A stretch of 64,000 nucleotides of DNA from Ramlibacter sp. WS9 (lineage in GTDB: Bacteria; Pseudomonadota; Gammaproteobacteria; Burkholderiales; Burkholderiaceae_C), in the NCBI RefSeq assembly GCF_003797765.1, contig NZ_RKMB01000009.1:1-64000 (forward strand). Reading direction: 5' to 3'. Both the position numbers and the translations under genes were made by a program. Positions 1 to 7,745 of this stretch are shown here, in pieces (position 1 is the first letter of the stretch; each line of letters opens with the position of its first letter). The notes under the pieces were generated by a model, which had not been told where the DNA came from, did no database searches, and saw nothing but the letters and a program-made list of their open reading frames with translations.

Positions 1-77
1 TCCCGAACAGGACAGTGAAACGACTCAGCGCCGATGATAGTGCGGGTTCCCGTGTGAAAGTAGGACATCGTCAGGCT
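1..77 (+). rRNA. rrf: 5S ribosomal RNA, 3' part
   Basis: The first ~77 bases read as the 3' two thirds of a bacterial 5S rRNA: CCGAAC, GTGAAACG, AGCGCCGATGATAGTG and the closing GTGTGAAAGTAGGACATCGTCAGGC block occur in the usual order. The 5' part and the rest of the rRNA operon lie left of the window. A strong hairpin with a T run follows after about 15 bases, as expected at the end of an rrn operon. Confidence 0.93.
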
Positions 78-92
78 ATTAAAACCGGCATA

Positions 93-118
93 CGCCCAGC
101 AGAAATGCTGGGCGTTTT
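93..118 (+). terminator. Rho-independent terminator of the rRNA operon
   Basis: A perfect 9-bp stem (CGCCCAGCA / TGCTGGGCG) closes a GAAA tetraloop and is followed by TTTT. It lies just after the 5S rRNA and is the textbook form of an intrinsic terminator. Confidence 0.93.
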
Positions 119-377
119 GCTTTGCGCCACCACTCTTCAACACCAGTAAAAAACCCGCCAGCAATGACGGGGCTTTCTCTTAAGCGATCAATCAACCACG
201 CCTCTTGCGTGGCTGCGCAACTCGTGGCAAGGAACTCGGGTGACCACTGCGCCCGCGTGATGCACGCCGTGCGCCGCCGCACTCAGGCGGGCAGCTTGAT
301 CCGCCAGGGCAGCAGCGCTTCGTAGGCGTCGGCGGTCTTCTCGTGGCGGCCGCGATCAAGCACTGAATGCCCTCGAA

Positions 378-1445
378 TCAGGGCACGACCGTGATGAACA
401 CGTAGACCGCGAAGATCACGAGGTGGACGACACCTTGCAGCACCGTCGTGCGGCCGGTGCTCAGCGACAGGGTCGCGACCATGAGCGACAGCACGAGCAG
501 CACCGTGGACTTGGCGTCTATGCCCAGCAGCAGCGTCCATCCGGTCACCAGCGACACGATGGCCACGGCCGGGATCGTCAAGCCGATGCTCGCCAGGGCC
601 GATCCCAGTGCGAGGTTCAGGCTGGTCTGCAACCGGTTGGCGCGCGCGGCGCGCACGGCGGCCAGGCTCTCGGGCAGCAGCACCACCAGCGCGATGATGA
701 TGCCCACCAGCGCTTGCGGCGCACCCGCTGCCGCGACGGCGTGCCCGATGGAAGGCGCGAGCGCCTTTCCCAAGAGCACGACGGCTGCCAACGAGACGGC
801 GAGCAGCCCGCCGCTGGTGAATGCCGTGCGACGCGACGGCGGGTTCGCGTGGCTGTCGGGGCCGCCGGCGCCGCCGGCCGGAAGGAAGTAGTCGCGATGC
901 CGCACGGTCTGCACCAGCAGGAAGGTGCCGTACAGAGCGAGCGAGACGAACGCGATGAAGCCCAACTGGCTGCCGCTGTACATCGGCCCCGGCGTGGTGA
1001 GCGTGTAGTTTGGCAGCACCAGCGTCAGGACGACGATGGCGGCCAGCGTGGCCAGCGAAGCGCTGACCCCCGTGAGCGTGAAGGTTTGCTCGCCGTGCCG
1101 TTGGCTTCCGAGCAGCAGGCACAGGCCGACCATGCCGTTGAGGATGATCATGACCGCGGCAAACACGGTATCGCGCGCCAGCGCCGCCGTTGCCGCGCCG
1201 CCTGAGACCATCAACGAGACGATCAGGCCCACTTCGATCGTGGTAACGGCTACCGCCAGCACCAGCGTCCCGAAGGGTTCGCCGACGCGATGCGCCACGA
1301 CCTCCGCGTGATGCACGGCAGCGATGACGCTGGCAAGAAGCGCCAGCGTCATGGGTAGCGCATACCAGCCGCCGAGGCCGGCGAGCGTTCCCGCGAGGAT
1401 GAGCCAGGCCGCCACGGGCGCGGCCAGTGTCCAATAGGGCAGCAT
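378..1445 (-). CDS. chaA: ChaA-type Na+(Ca2+)/H+ antiporter
   Basis: An inner-membrane cation/proton antiporter of the CaCA superfamily, exchanging Na+ or Ca2+ for H+. The protein is almost all hydrophobic, with about 11 membrane segments. The two internal repeats carry GEPFGTLVLAVAVTTIEVGL near the N-terminus and LPESLAAVRAARANRLQTSL in the second half, both close to E. coli ChaA, and the C-terminal STGRTTVLQG block also matches. Length (about 355 residues) is normal. ATG at 1445 was chosen; a TTG at 1487 would add 14 residues, and neither start has a clear ribosome binding site. It may be the last gene of the minus-strand operon above it, but it has no obvious link to that catabolism. Confidence 0.85.
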   Translation of the reverse strand: MLPYWTLAAPVAAWLILAGTLAGLGGWYALPMTLALLASVIAAVHHAEVVAHRVGEPFGTLVLAVAVTTIEVGLIVSLMVSGGAATAALARDTVFAAVMIILNGMVGLCLLLGSQRHGEQTFTLTGVSASLATLAAIVVLTLVLPNYTLTTPGPMYSGSQLGFIAFVSLALYGTFLLVQTVRHRDYFLPAGGAGGPDSHANPPSRRTAFTSGGLLAVSLAAVVLLGKALAPSIGHAVAAAGAPQALVGIIIALVVLLPESLAAVRAARANRLQTSLNLALGSALASIGLTIPAVAIVSLVTGWTLLLGIDAKSTVLLVLSLMVATLSLSTGRTTVLQGVVHLVIFAVYVFITVVP

Positions 1446-1622
1446 GGCCGAGGTCGGTTGAATTTTCAAAGTTGCCTCGCGAATCAACGCTGACTGTACC
1501 TCCGCCGCCGGGGCCCGGCCCCGACGATCAGCGTGAAAGAGACTCGAGAGCCCTGGGCACGAAGTCGGCGTGCGGCGTCGGCATCTTTGCCGGGTGCAAC
1601 GCGCGCTTCTTTCGGTGCCTGG

Positions 1623-2162
1623 TCAGCCCTGGGCTGCGAACTGCCGCGCCCACTCCTCGCGAGGCAGGAAGGTCGGGTCGGCGCGGCAGATCGCCTCCGT
1701 TTCTCGCCAGATCTGCTCGTCCGCCAGTTCCAGGTCCAGCGGGTCACCATGCGGCTGGGTGACATACCAGGGCGTATCCAGATAGACCTCTACCGTATTG
1801 CCTTCCGGGTCCGAGAAGTAGATGGAGAGCGCATTGCCATGGTTGAGGCCTCGCATCTGCGAGGCGCCCAGCGCGAGCGCATCCTTGCGGACACCGCGCA
1901 GATCGTCGATGCGTTGCACGATGAACGAAAGCTGCATCACGGTGCTGAAGGTCGCTTCAGCGGGTCGGCCCGATGCGATCACCAGTTGGTGGTGCTGCTC
2001 GGGCCGGCCGCTCAGGAAGACCAGGGTGTTCTTGAACGTCTTGCCGACGCCGCGGTCGGTGACCTTGAGGCCGAAGACGGTGGTGTAGAAGGCCACCATG
2101 CGCTCCACATCGTGGACGAAGATTCCGAAGTGGGAGAGTTGGGGTGCTGCGCTCGTATTCAT
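1623..2162 (-). CDS. VOC-family protein (glyoxalase/extradiol dioxygenase-like)
   Basis: A 179-residue vicinal-oxygen-chelate protein, probably a metal-dependent dioxygenase, isomerase or glyoxalase-like enzyme. The N-terminus has HFGIFVHDVERMVAFYTTVFGL, the first beta-alpha-beta module with a metal-ligand His, and NTVEVYLDTPWY near residue 120 supplies the usual Glu ligand. The second ligand position reads VMQLSF, with Gln where dioxygenases have His, so activity as an extradiol dioxygenase is uncertain. It lies 23 bases downstream of the aldehyde dehydrogenase as the last catabolic gene of a minus-strand operon with a ring hydroxylase and an FAH-family hydrolase. That context favours a role in cleaving or rearranging an aromatic intermediate. 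Confidence 0.8.
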   Translation of the reverse strand: MNTSAAPQLSHFGIFVHDVERMVAFYTTVFGLKVTDRGVGKTFKNTLVFLSGRPEQHHQLVIASGRPAEATFSTVMQLSFIVQRIDDLRGVRKDALALGASQMRGLNHGNALSIYFSDPEGNTVEVYLDTPWYVTQPHGDPLDLELADEQIWRETEAICRADPTFLPREEWARQFAAQG

Positions 2163-2185
2163 TTCGATTGCTCCTTGCTCGCGGC

Positions 2186-3616
2186 TCAGGCCGCCGTGTA
2201 GGCTGTCTTGACTGTGGTGAAGAACTCGGCCGCGTAGCGGCCCTGTTCGCGCGGCCCGTAGCTCGATGCCTTGCGGCCGCCGAATGGCACGTGGAAGTCC
2301 ACACCGGCTGTCGGCACATTGACCATCACCATGCCCGCCTGGGCGTGCCGCTTGAAATGGCTGGCGTGCTTCAACGACGTCGTGCAGATGCCGGCGGTCA
2401 GCCCGAACGGCGTGTCGTTGGCTAGCGCGATCGCGTGCTCGTGGCTGTCGGCGGACAGCACACAGGCCACCGGGCCGAAGATCTCCTCACGCGAAATGCG
2501 CATTTCAGGTGTGGCGTCGATGAAGAGCGCGGGCTCAAGATAAAAGCCATCGGTGGCCCGCTTCATGCGCTGCCCGCCGCACAGGAGGCGGGCGCCTTCC
2601 TGCCGTCCCAGCGCGATGTATTCCAGGTCGATGTCCAGTTGCGCGTGGCTTGCGACCGGCCCGATCTGCGTGTCGGGCTGGCGCGCGTCGCCAACCTTCA
2701 GCGCTTCCACGCGCTCGCGCATGGCGCGCACAAACTCGCCGAGGATGCCCTTTTGCACGATCAGGCGGCTCGAAGCGGTGCAGCGCTGCCCGGTCGAGTA
2801 GAACGATCCTTGCACCGCGCATTCGACCGCGATCCCCAGGTCGGCATCGTCCAGCACCACCAGCGGGTTCTTGCCGCCCATCTCGAGCTGAAGCTTGGCG
2901 CGCCGCGGTGCTGCGGCACTGATGACGCGCGCGCCCGTCTCGGCCGAATCGGTGAAGCTGAGCGCATCGACACGTGCATCCGCGATCACTGCTTGGCCCA
3001 CGCGGCTGCCCGGCCCCATCACCAGGTTGAAAACGCCGGGCGGCAGGCCCGCCCGGCTGAGAATTTCTGCCAGCGCCCAGGCCGAGCCCGGCACCAGGTC
3101 GGCCGGCTTGAACACCACGCAATTGCCATACGCCAGCGCCGGTGCGATCTTCCATGCGGGAATAGCGATCGGAAAATTCCAGGGTGTGATGATCCCCACG
3201 ACGCCGATGGGCTCACGCGTGACCTCGATGTCGATGCCGGGCCGCACCGAGGCCAGCCGGTCGCCGGAAAGCCGCAACACCTCGCCGGCGAAGAAGCGGA
3301 AGATCTGGCCGGCCCGTGCGACCTCGGCCGTCGCCTCTGCCAAAGTCTTGCCTTCCTCACGCGCCAGCAGGTCTCCCAGCTCGGTCCGCCGAGCCAGCAG
3401 TTCGGCCGCGACTCTTTCCAGCACATCGGCGCGCAGTTGAATGCCCGACGTGGACCAGGCAGGAAAGGCCGCGACAGCTGCTTCTATGGCCGCTTGCGCT
3501 TGTGCCTCGTCGGCCTGCGCGTACTCGCCGATCACGTCCGACAGATCGCTGGGGTTGACGTTGGCGAGTGCGCCGGCACCGGCTACCCATTCGCCGGCAA
3601 TGTAGTTTCGTTTCAT
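2186..3616 (-). CDS. NAD(P)+-dependent aldehyde dehydrogenase
   Basis: A 476-residue cytosolic aldehyde dehydrogenase that would oxidise a semialdehyde to an acid. All catalytic landmarks are present: PWNFPIAIPAWK with the oxyanion Asn at residue 147, LEMGGKNP with the general-base Glu at 245, and GQRCTASSR with the nucleophilic Cys at 279. The sequence is closest in style to the alpha-ketoglutarate-semialdehyde/succinate-semialdehyde group, but the substrate cannot be read. The start is the ATG of MKRNYIAGEW, which overlaps the stop of the upstream monooxygenase as ATGA (3613-3616), implying translational coupling. A longer in-frame opening exists upstream but would lie inside the monooxygenase gene. 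Confidence 0.92.
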   Translation of the reverse strand: MKRNYIAGEWVAGAGALANVNPSDLSDVIGEYAQADEAQAQAAIEAAVAAFPAWSTSGIQLRADVLERVAAELLARRTELGDLLAREEGKTLAEATAEVARAGQIFRFFAGEVLRLSGDRLASVRPGIDIEVTREPIGVVGIITPWNFPIAIPAWKIAPALAYGNCVVFKPADLVPGSAWALAEILSRAGLPPGVFNLVMGPGSRVGQAVIADARVDALSFTDSAETGARVISAAAPRRAKLQLEMGGKNPLVVLDDADLGIAVECAVQGSFYSTGQRCTASSRLIVQKGILGEFVRAMRERVEALKVGDARQPDTQIGPVASHAQLDIDLEYIALGRQEGARLLCGGQRMKRATDGFYLEPALFIDATPEMRISREEIFGPVACVLSADSHEHAIALANDTPFGLTAGICTTSLKHASHFKRHAQAGMVMVNVPTAGVDFHVPFGGRKASSYGPREQGRYAAEFFTTVKTAYTAA

Positions 3617-5196
3617 GGGCGTTGAAGCCGGTCGCGGAACTGTTCGAGCAAGGCCACCGCGTCGGTCGAGGAGTCTGCCGTGCCGTACACGTAGTGGTCG
3701 GGCCGAGCGACCGCAATGCGCTGGCCCAGCCCCTTCAGCCACGCGGCCATGAGGCCTTCGTCTTCGACGGCGTTCACGAGCGGGCCGTCGCCTGCTTCGG
3801 GAGCGCCCAGTTGCACCAGCACACCGCCCAGCGGCATCAGTGCTTCCAGCAGTGCAGCTTTGTCGGCGGGCGCCAGCGGTTCGACGGCAACGACGCGGAG
3901 AGTTGGGCCGGTGAGGTCGTCCAGCCGGCCGGCGAATCCCGACGCGTGAACGAAGGGTTGGGGCAGGATGGTGCCCGCACCCGGCGTGGCGGAGGCGATG
4001 AGGCCGTCGCCCAGGCCGGGGATCAGGTTCTGGCGAATCGTGGTCTTCACCACGCCGTCCTGTTCCGCCAGCAACCGGGCGTCGCGCTCCGCCGCGCGGG
4101 CAGGGTCGCGCTCGCAGATCACGCGGCCCAGTGCCATGGCCGCGAGCGTGGTGGCGGTCACGTGGGGCCGGCGCTCCTGCTGGTAAGTGTTCAGCAAAGC
4201 GTCGGGCGCGCCTTGCTTGATCACGCGCTCCAGCTTCCAGGCCAGGTTCAGTGCGTCACGCATGCCTTGCACCATGCCTTGCGCCATGAAGGGCGGCGTC
4301 ATGTGCACCGAGTCGCCGGCCAGCAGGATGCGCCGCTGCCGCCATTCCTTCGCGACCAGCCCGTGGAAGCGGTAAGCGGCAGCACGCCAGAGCCGGCCTT
4401 CACCCGGCTTCAGCCAGCGCTGCAGCAGCGGCCACAGCTCCTCTTCCGGGAATTCCGCGGACAGACTCTCACCCGGGTTGAGCATGATTTCCCAGCGGCG
4501 ATGATTGCCCACGCCGACGACGTAAGTGCAGGGCCGTTCGGGCTCGCAGTACTGCACCTGGGTCTGCGGCAACTCCGCCAGCTTGTCGTCGTTGACGATG
4601 GCATCGACGACCAGCCAGGGCTCGTCGAAGCCCAGGTCGTCGAGCGCGATGCCCAGCTGCTTGCGCACCGGGCTCGAACCGCCGTCGCAACCGATCAGGT
4701 ACCGGCCGTGGCAACGCGTTGTAGCAGTCTCACCGGCCAAGCGCACATCTGCCCAGGCGCCAGCTTCGTCCTGGCCCACGGCGACAACTTCCGCGCTGCA
4801 TTCGACGCGCACCGACGGCAACTCGGCCAGGCGCGCGCGCAGCGCACGCTCGAACGCCGGTTGCTCGAAGACGAAATTGGGCGCCCACCCCAGGCGAAAC
4901 GGCGGCGGGGCGGAGTCCAGCCGCTTGATGAGTTGCCCTTGCGTGCCGCGGTATTCGCTGGCCCGGTAAGGGGCGACGTGGGAGGCGACGCGGTCCGCGA
5001 TTCTCAGTTCCTGGGCGATCCGCATCACCTCATGGTCCAGGCCCGCGGCCCGGGGCAGGGGGAAGAGGTCGGACAGGCGGTCGAACACGGCGACGCTGAG
5101 GCCGCGCTGGCCCAGCAACCCGGCGAGCGTGGCGCCCGTGGGGCCGAGGCCCGTGATGATCACGTCGACTTGGTTCATGGCGGTTTCAGTATCCAT
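3613..5196 (-). CDS. MhpA-like FAD-dependent aromatic monooxygenase
   Basis: A flavoprotein hydroxylase of the PheA/UbiH/MhpA family (3-(3-hydroxyphenyl)propionate hydroxylase-like) that would hydroxylate an aromatic ring with NAD(P)H and O2. The FAD-binding Rossmann motif DVIITGLGPTGATLAGLLGQ is at the N-terminus and the second FAD motif LLAGDSVHMTPPFMAQGM lies near residue 300; GQDEAG and LIGCDGGSS also fit the family. It has about 521-527 residues, which is usual. The ATG at 5196 is the first after the upstream stop; ATG 5178 (MNQVDVIITG) is equally possible. It is the best clue that the operon degrades an aromatic compound. Its stop overlaps the next start by 4 nt. Confidence 0.87.
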   Translation of the reverse strand: MDTETAMNQVDVIITGLGPTGATLAGLLGQRGLSVAVFDRLSDLFPLPRAAGLDHEVMRIAQELRIADRVASHVAPYRASEYRGTQGQLIKRLDSAPPPFRLGWAPNFVFEQPAFERALRARLAELPSVRVECSAEVVAVGQDEAGAWADVRLAGETATTRCHGRYLIGCDGGSSPVRKQLGIALDDLGFDEPWLVVDAIVNDDKLAELPQTQVQYCEPERPCTYVVGVGNHRRWEIMLNPGESLSAEFPEEELWPLLQRWLKPGEGRLWRAAAYRFHGLVAKEWRQRRILLAGDSVHMTPPFMAQGMVQGMRDALNLAWKLERVIKQGAPDALLNTYQQERRPHVTATTLAAMALGRVICERDPARAAERDARLLAEQDGVVKTTIRQNLIPGLGDGLIASATPGAGTILPQPFVHASGFAGRLDDLTGPTLRVVAVEPLAPADKAALLEALMPLGGVLVQLGAPEAGDGPLVNAVEDEGLMAAWLKGLGQRIAVARPDHYVYGTADSSTDAVALLEQFRDRLQRP

Positions 5197-5233
5197 TTTC
5201 TTGCAATCAGTGAAGCACGAAGAGTCCGTGTTC

Positions 5234-5815
5234 TCAGCGCTGGCCGTCGTGTACCGACACTTGTTCCTTGGCGAGACCGCCCAGGCGCGAGTGGATGCGC
5301 CCGCCGTCGGCCATGACCAGTGCGAACAGGATTTCGTCGGGCCGCGGTGCATCCTGGATGCCGACTTCGAAGCTGTTGAAGTGGCTGCGCACATAAGCGG
5401 CGTGGATGTAGTGCAAGGGCACCATCAGCCGGTAGCCCGCGTTGGCCACGCACTTCGCGGCCGGCACGATGGCCTTGGGTTCGCCCAGTGCCTGGCGCAT
5501 GGCCCAGCCTCCGGCTTCGTGCCACACGGCCCCGTGCTCGAGCTCCCCGTTGACGCCGACGATCGCCGCCTTGCTGTAGGCCTCTACCTGGTCCTTGCCG
5601 CCGAGGGCCGCGACGAGTTCCTCGGCGAGCGACGTGCCCAGCGCGCGAAGTTCCGCCATGAAGGGCAGCAGGTCCGGCTCATAGCGTCCGGCGTACGGGT
5701 TGCGGATGACGGCGCTCGCCGCGGCCAGACGCAGCGGCCGGGCCGGCGGCGGGCCGCCTTCGTGGAAGACGGTTTCCACCGTGAGGTTGCGCTTGCGGAT
5801 GGCGATCGGTGACAT
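5234..5815 (-). CDS. Amino-acid-synthesis family protein (DUF1185-like)
   Basis: A 193-residue soluble protein resembling the AA_synth/DUF1185 family: IRKRNLTVETVFHEGG at the start, PYAGRY, GVNGELEHGAVWHEAGGWAMRQALG in the middle and YIHAAYVRSHFNSFEV followed by PRPDEILFALVMADGGR at the end. The family is widespread in proteobacterial catabolic operons, but I know of no established reaction for it. Position between an FAH-family hydrolase and a flavin hydroxylase suggests a step on the same ring-degradation pathway. The start is the ATG of MSPIAIRKRN, 23 bases after the FAH gene stop. Confidence 0.8.
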   Translation of the reverse strand: MSPIAIRKRNLTVETVFHEGGPPPARPLRLAAASAVIRNPYAGRYEPDLLPFMAELRALGTSLAEELVAALGGKDQVEAYSKAAIVGVNGELEHGAVWHEAGGWAMRQALGEPKAIVPAAKCVANAGYRLMVPLHYIHAAYVRSHFNSFEVGIQDAPRPDEILFALVMADGGRIHSRLGGLAKEQVSVHDGQR

Positions 5816-5838
5816 GAGGTTTCCTTGGCCCGGACCGA

Positions 5839-6699
5839 TCAGGCCTGCGCGACGACGGGGTTGCGCAACACGCCGATGCCTTCGAGTTCCACCTCGACCA
5901 CGTCGCCGGGCTTCATGAACTTCGGCGGCTTCTTGCTCCAGCCCACACCGGCCGGCGTGCCGGTGACGATGACGTCGCCCGGCACCAGCGTGAAGATGGT
6001 GGAGGCATAGTTGATCAGGCACGGGATGGAGAAGATCAGGTGACTGGTGTCGCTGTTCTGCACCACTTCCCCGTTCAGCCGCGTCTGCAGCTTCAGCACG
6101 CGGCCCGGTTCGATCTCGTCGGCGGTCACCATCCAGGGACCGAAGGCACCCGTGCCTTCGAAGTTCTTGCCGGAGGCGATCTGCTTGGCGTGGAACTGCC
6201 ATTCGCGGACGCTGACGTCGTTGTAGCAGCTATAGCCGGCGACGTGCTTCCAGGCATCGGCTTCCGGGATGTCGCGACCGGGCTTGCCGATGATGACGGC
6301 GAGTTCGCCTTCCCAGTCCAGCGATTCGGAGACCCGCGGGCGCACGACTGGCTCGCCATGCGCCACTTGCGAGCGCCACACGCGCAGGAAGATCGGCGGG
6401 AACTCGGACAGCTCGCGGTGCATACCGGCAGCCAGCACCTCCTGATGGTGGTCCATGTAGTTGCGCACGGCGCAGATGATCTTCTCGGAACGCGGGATGG
6501 GCGGCAGCAGTTCCACGTCCGCCAGCAGAGGCCCCGGCGCGGCGCCGGCCACGACCGCGTTGCGCTCACCGAATGACGGGCTGGCAATGAAGTCCGCCAG
6601 GGTGGCGCAGCCCGTGGCCGCCGCCAGGTCGAGCACGCGGTCGCCGGCAACGGCGCCCCAGGACTCGCGCCCTTTGTATTTGAAAGAAATCAGCTTCAT
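5839..6699 (-). CDS. Fumarylacetoacetate hydrolase-family protein
   Basis: A 286-residue FAH-superfamily enzyme, which would hydrolyse or decarboxylate a ring-cleavage product (acylpyruvate hydrolase or 2-oxo-hept-3-ene-dioate type). The divalent-metal ligands are visible: DWEGELAVIIGK supplies the two Glu residues and GYSCYNDVSVREWQ the Asp. GDVIVTGTPAGVGWSKKPPKFMKPGD is the family C-terminal signature. It is the first gene of the minus-strand operon 6699-1623. Its promoter region, shared with the divergent FMN reductase, carries two copies of the TTATGCATAA-type operator. The start at MKLISFKYKG is preferred over upstream in-frame codons because the latter run into the operator. Confidence 0.9.
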   Translation of the reverse strand: MKLISFKYKGRESWGAVAGDRVLDLAAATGCATLADFIASPSFGERNAVVAGAAPGPLLADVELLPPIPRSEKIICAVRNYMDHHQEVLAAGMHRELSEFPPIFLRVWRSQVAHGEPVVRPRVSESLDWEGELAVIIGKPGRDIPEADAWKHVAGYSCYNDVSVREWQFHAKQIASGKNFEGTGAFGPWMVTADEIEPGRVLKLQTRLNGEVVQNSDTSHLIFSIPCLINYASTIFTLVPGDVIVTGTPAGVGWSKKPPKFMKPGDVVEVELEGIGVLRNPVVAQA

Positions 6700-6742
6700 G
6701 TATCTGCTCCAGGTTGGGTGACAAGTCGAGGTGTTGGGATTA

Positions 6743-6770
6743 TTATGCATAAAAAAGAGATTGCGCACAA
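6743..6770. promoter_or_regulatory. GntR-type operator pair between divergent FAH and FMN-reductase genes
   Basis: A perfect 10-bp palindrome TTATGCATAA at 6743-6752 and a second site TTGCGCACAA at 6761-6770 lie with centres 18 bp apart in the 95-bp divergent promoter region. The same motif family recurs before four other transcription units in this window, including the gntR-like gene itself. Assignment to that regulator is inference. Confidence 0.65.
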
Positions 6771-6794
6771 ATACAAATTTGCGGAGAAATGAGA

Positions 6795-7373
6795 ATGACT
6801 GATCCTGGACAACTCGAGGTGGCGGGGCTGTGCGGCAGCCTTCGCGCCGCTTCCTACAACCGGTCCGCCCTGCAGGCCGCAGGGCAGCTCATGCCGGCGG
6901 GAATGAATCTGCGCGTCGCCTCGTTCGTGGAGATTCCCATCTACTGCGCGGACGAGCAGGAACGAGCCTGGCCGAGCGCAGTCCTGGCGCTGGGCGACGC
7001 CATCGCGCAAGCCGATGCGGTGCTCATCTGCAGTCCCGAATACAACTTCAGCGTGCCGGGCGGCCTGAAGAACGCGCTGGACTGGCTCTCCCGCCTGCCG
7101 AGGCAACCGTTCAAGGGAAAACCGGTGGCCATCATGGGCGCAGCCACAGGGCCGGTGGGCACGGCGCGCATGCAATACGACCTGCGGCGCATCCTGCAAT
7201 TCCTGGATGCCCAGGTGCTCCTGAAGCCCGAGATCTTCATCGGCAACGCCAAGGCCAAGTTCGATGACGAGGGCAAACTGGTCGATGAGACGACCCTCAA
7301 GTTCATCGGAGACCAGATGACGGCGCTCGAGCGATTGATCCGGCGCGAGCAGGCCGTCAACGGGGCCGGGTAG
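6795..7373 (+). CDS. NADPH-dependent FMN reductase
   Basis: A flavodoxin-like NAD(P)H:FMN/quinone oxidoreductase of about 192 residues. GLCGSLRAASYNRSAL near the N-terminus is the FMN phosphate-binding GSxRxxSxN loop, and SPEYNFSVPGGLKNALDWLSR around residue 80 is the family signature; GAATGPVGTARMQ follows. It may reduce a quinone made by the neighbouring hydroxylase or supply reduced flavin. ATG 6795 was chosen because GGAG at 6783-6786 is 8 bases away; ATG 6789 is too close to it. It is transcribed divergently from the FAH operon across an operator pair. Confidence 0.88.
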   Translation: MTDPGQLEVAGLCGSLRAASYNRSALQAAGQLMPAGMNLRVASFVEIPIYCADEQERAWPSAVLALGDAIAQADAVLICSPEYNFSVPGGLKNALDWLSRLPRQPFKGKPVAIMGAATGPVGTARMQYDLRRILQFLDAQVLLKPEIFIGNAKAKFDDEGKLVDETTLKFIGDQMTALERLIRREQAVNGAG

Positions 7374-7417
7374 TGTGCGCGTCGCGTCGAAGCGCTGCAC
7401 AGCGACCGTGTGCGCAG

Positions 7418-7514
7418 CCATGGACGCCGGGTGGCCGATGCAGCGAATGTCCCCCGTCGGCCTGCGGCCTCCCTCCTCCTTTATTTCGCCGCATCGGCCA
7501 CCCGGCATCCATGG
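7418..7514. repeat. Palindromic repeat element, copy 1
   Basis: 24-bp outer arms at 7418-7441 and 7491-7514 are inverted repeats with one mismatch. They enclose a 47-base core (7443-7489) that starts GCGAATGTCCCCCGTCG and ends CTCCTCCTTTATTTCGC. An inverted copy of the same core lies at 7587-7634. The 372-base gap between two convergent genes (7374-7745) holds only these elements and no plausible ORF. Confidence 0.85.
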
Positions 7515-7571
7515 GAGACCAAGTTGGCGCGCGACGGCCTAATACCAACAACCTTCCCGGATCGGGGTGGT

Positions 7572-7649
7572 GGGGCGCTCTGCGCAGCGAAATAAAGGAG
7601 GAGGGAGCGGCTTGCCGCGACGGGGGACATTCGCAGCGCAGAGTGCCCC
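7572..7649. repeat. Palindromic repeat element, copy 2 (inverted core)
   Basis: Outer arms 7572-7589 and 7632-7649 are inverted repeats with two mismatches. The core at 7587-7634 is the reverse complement of the copy 1 core (7443-7489) apart from a few central bases, so the two elements face each other. Confidence 0.85.
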
Positions 7650-7671
7650 GCCGCTCCGATCCCGCCCCGCC

Positions 7672-7699
7672 ATGGATGCCGGATCGAGACCGGCATGAC
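7672..7699. repeat. REP-like palindrome
   Basis: A short hairpin of the form ATGGATGCCGG...CCGGCATGAC. Related palindromes occur at 38628-38738, 44641-44668 and 44701-44729, so this is an interspersed extragenic family. Confidence 0.7.
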
Positions 7700-7745
7700 A
7701 ACCGAGTAACCGTTCGGTGTGCGGGGGCACTTGGGGGACCGGACG

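Noticed and set aside
283..1434. Long minus-strand frame overlapping chaA
   Set aside because: Arg/Gly-rich translation without motifs; the other frame encodes a recognisable antiporter.
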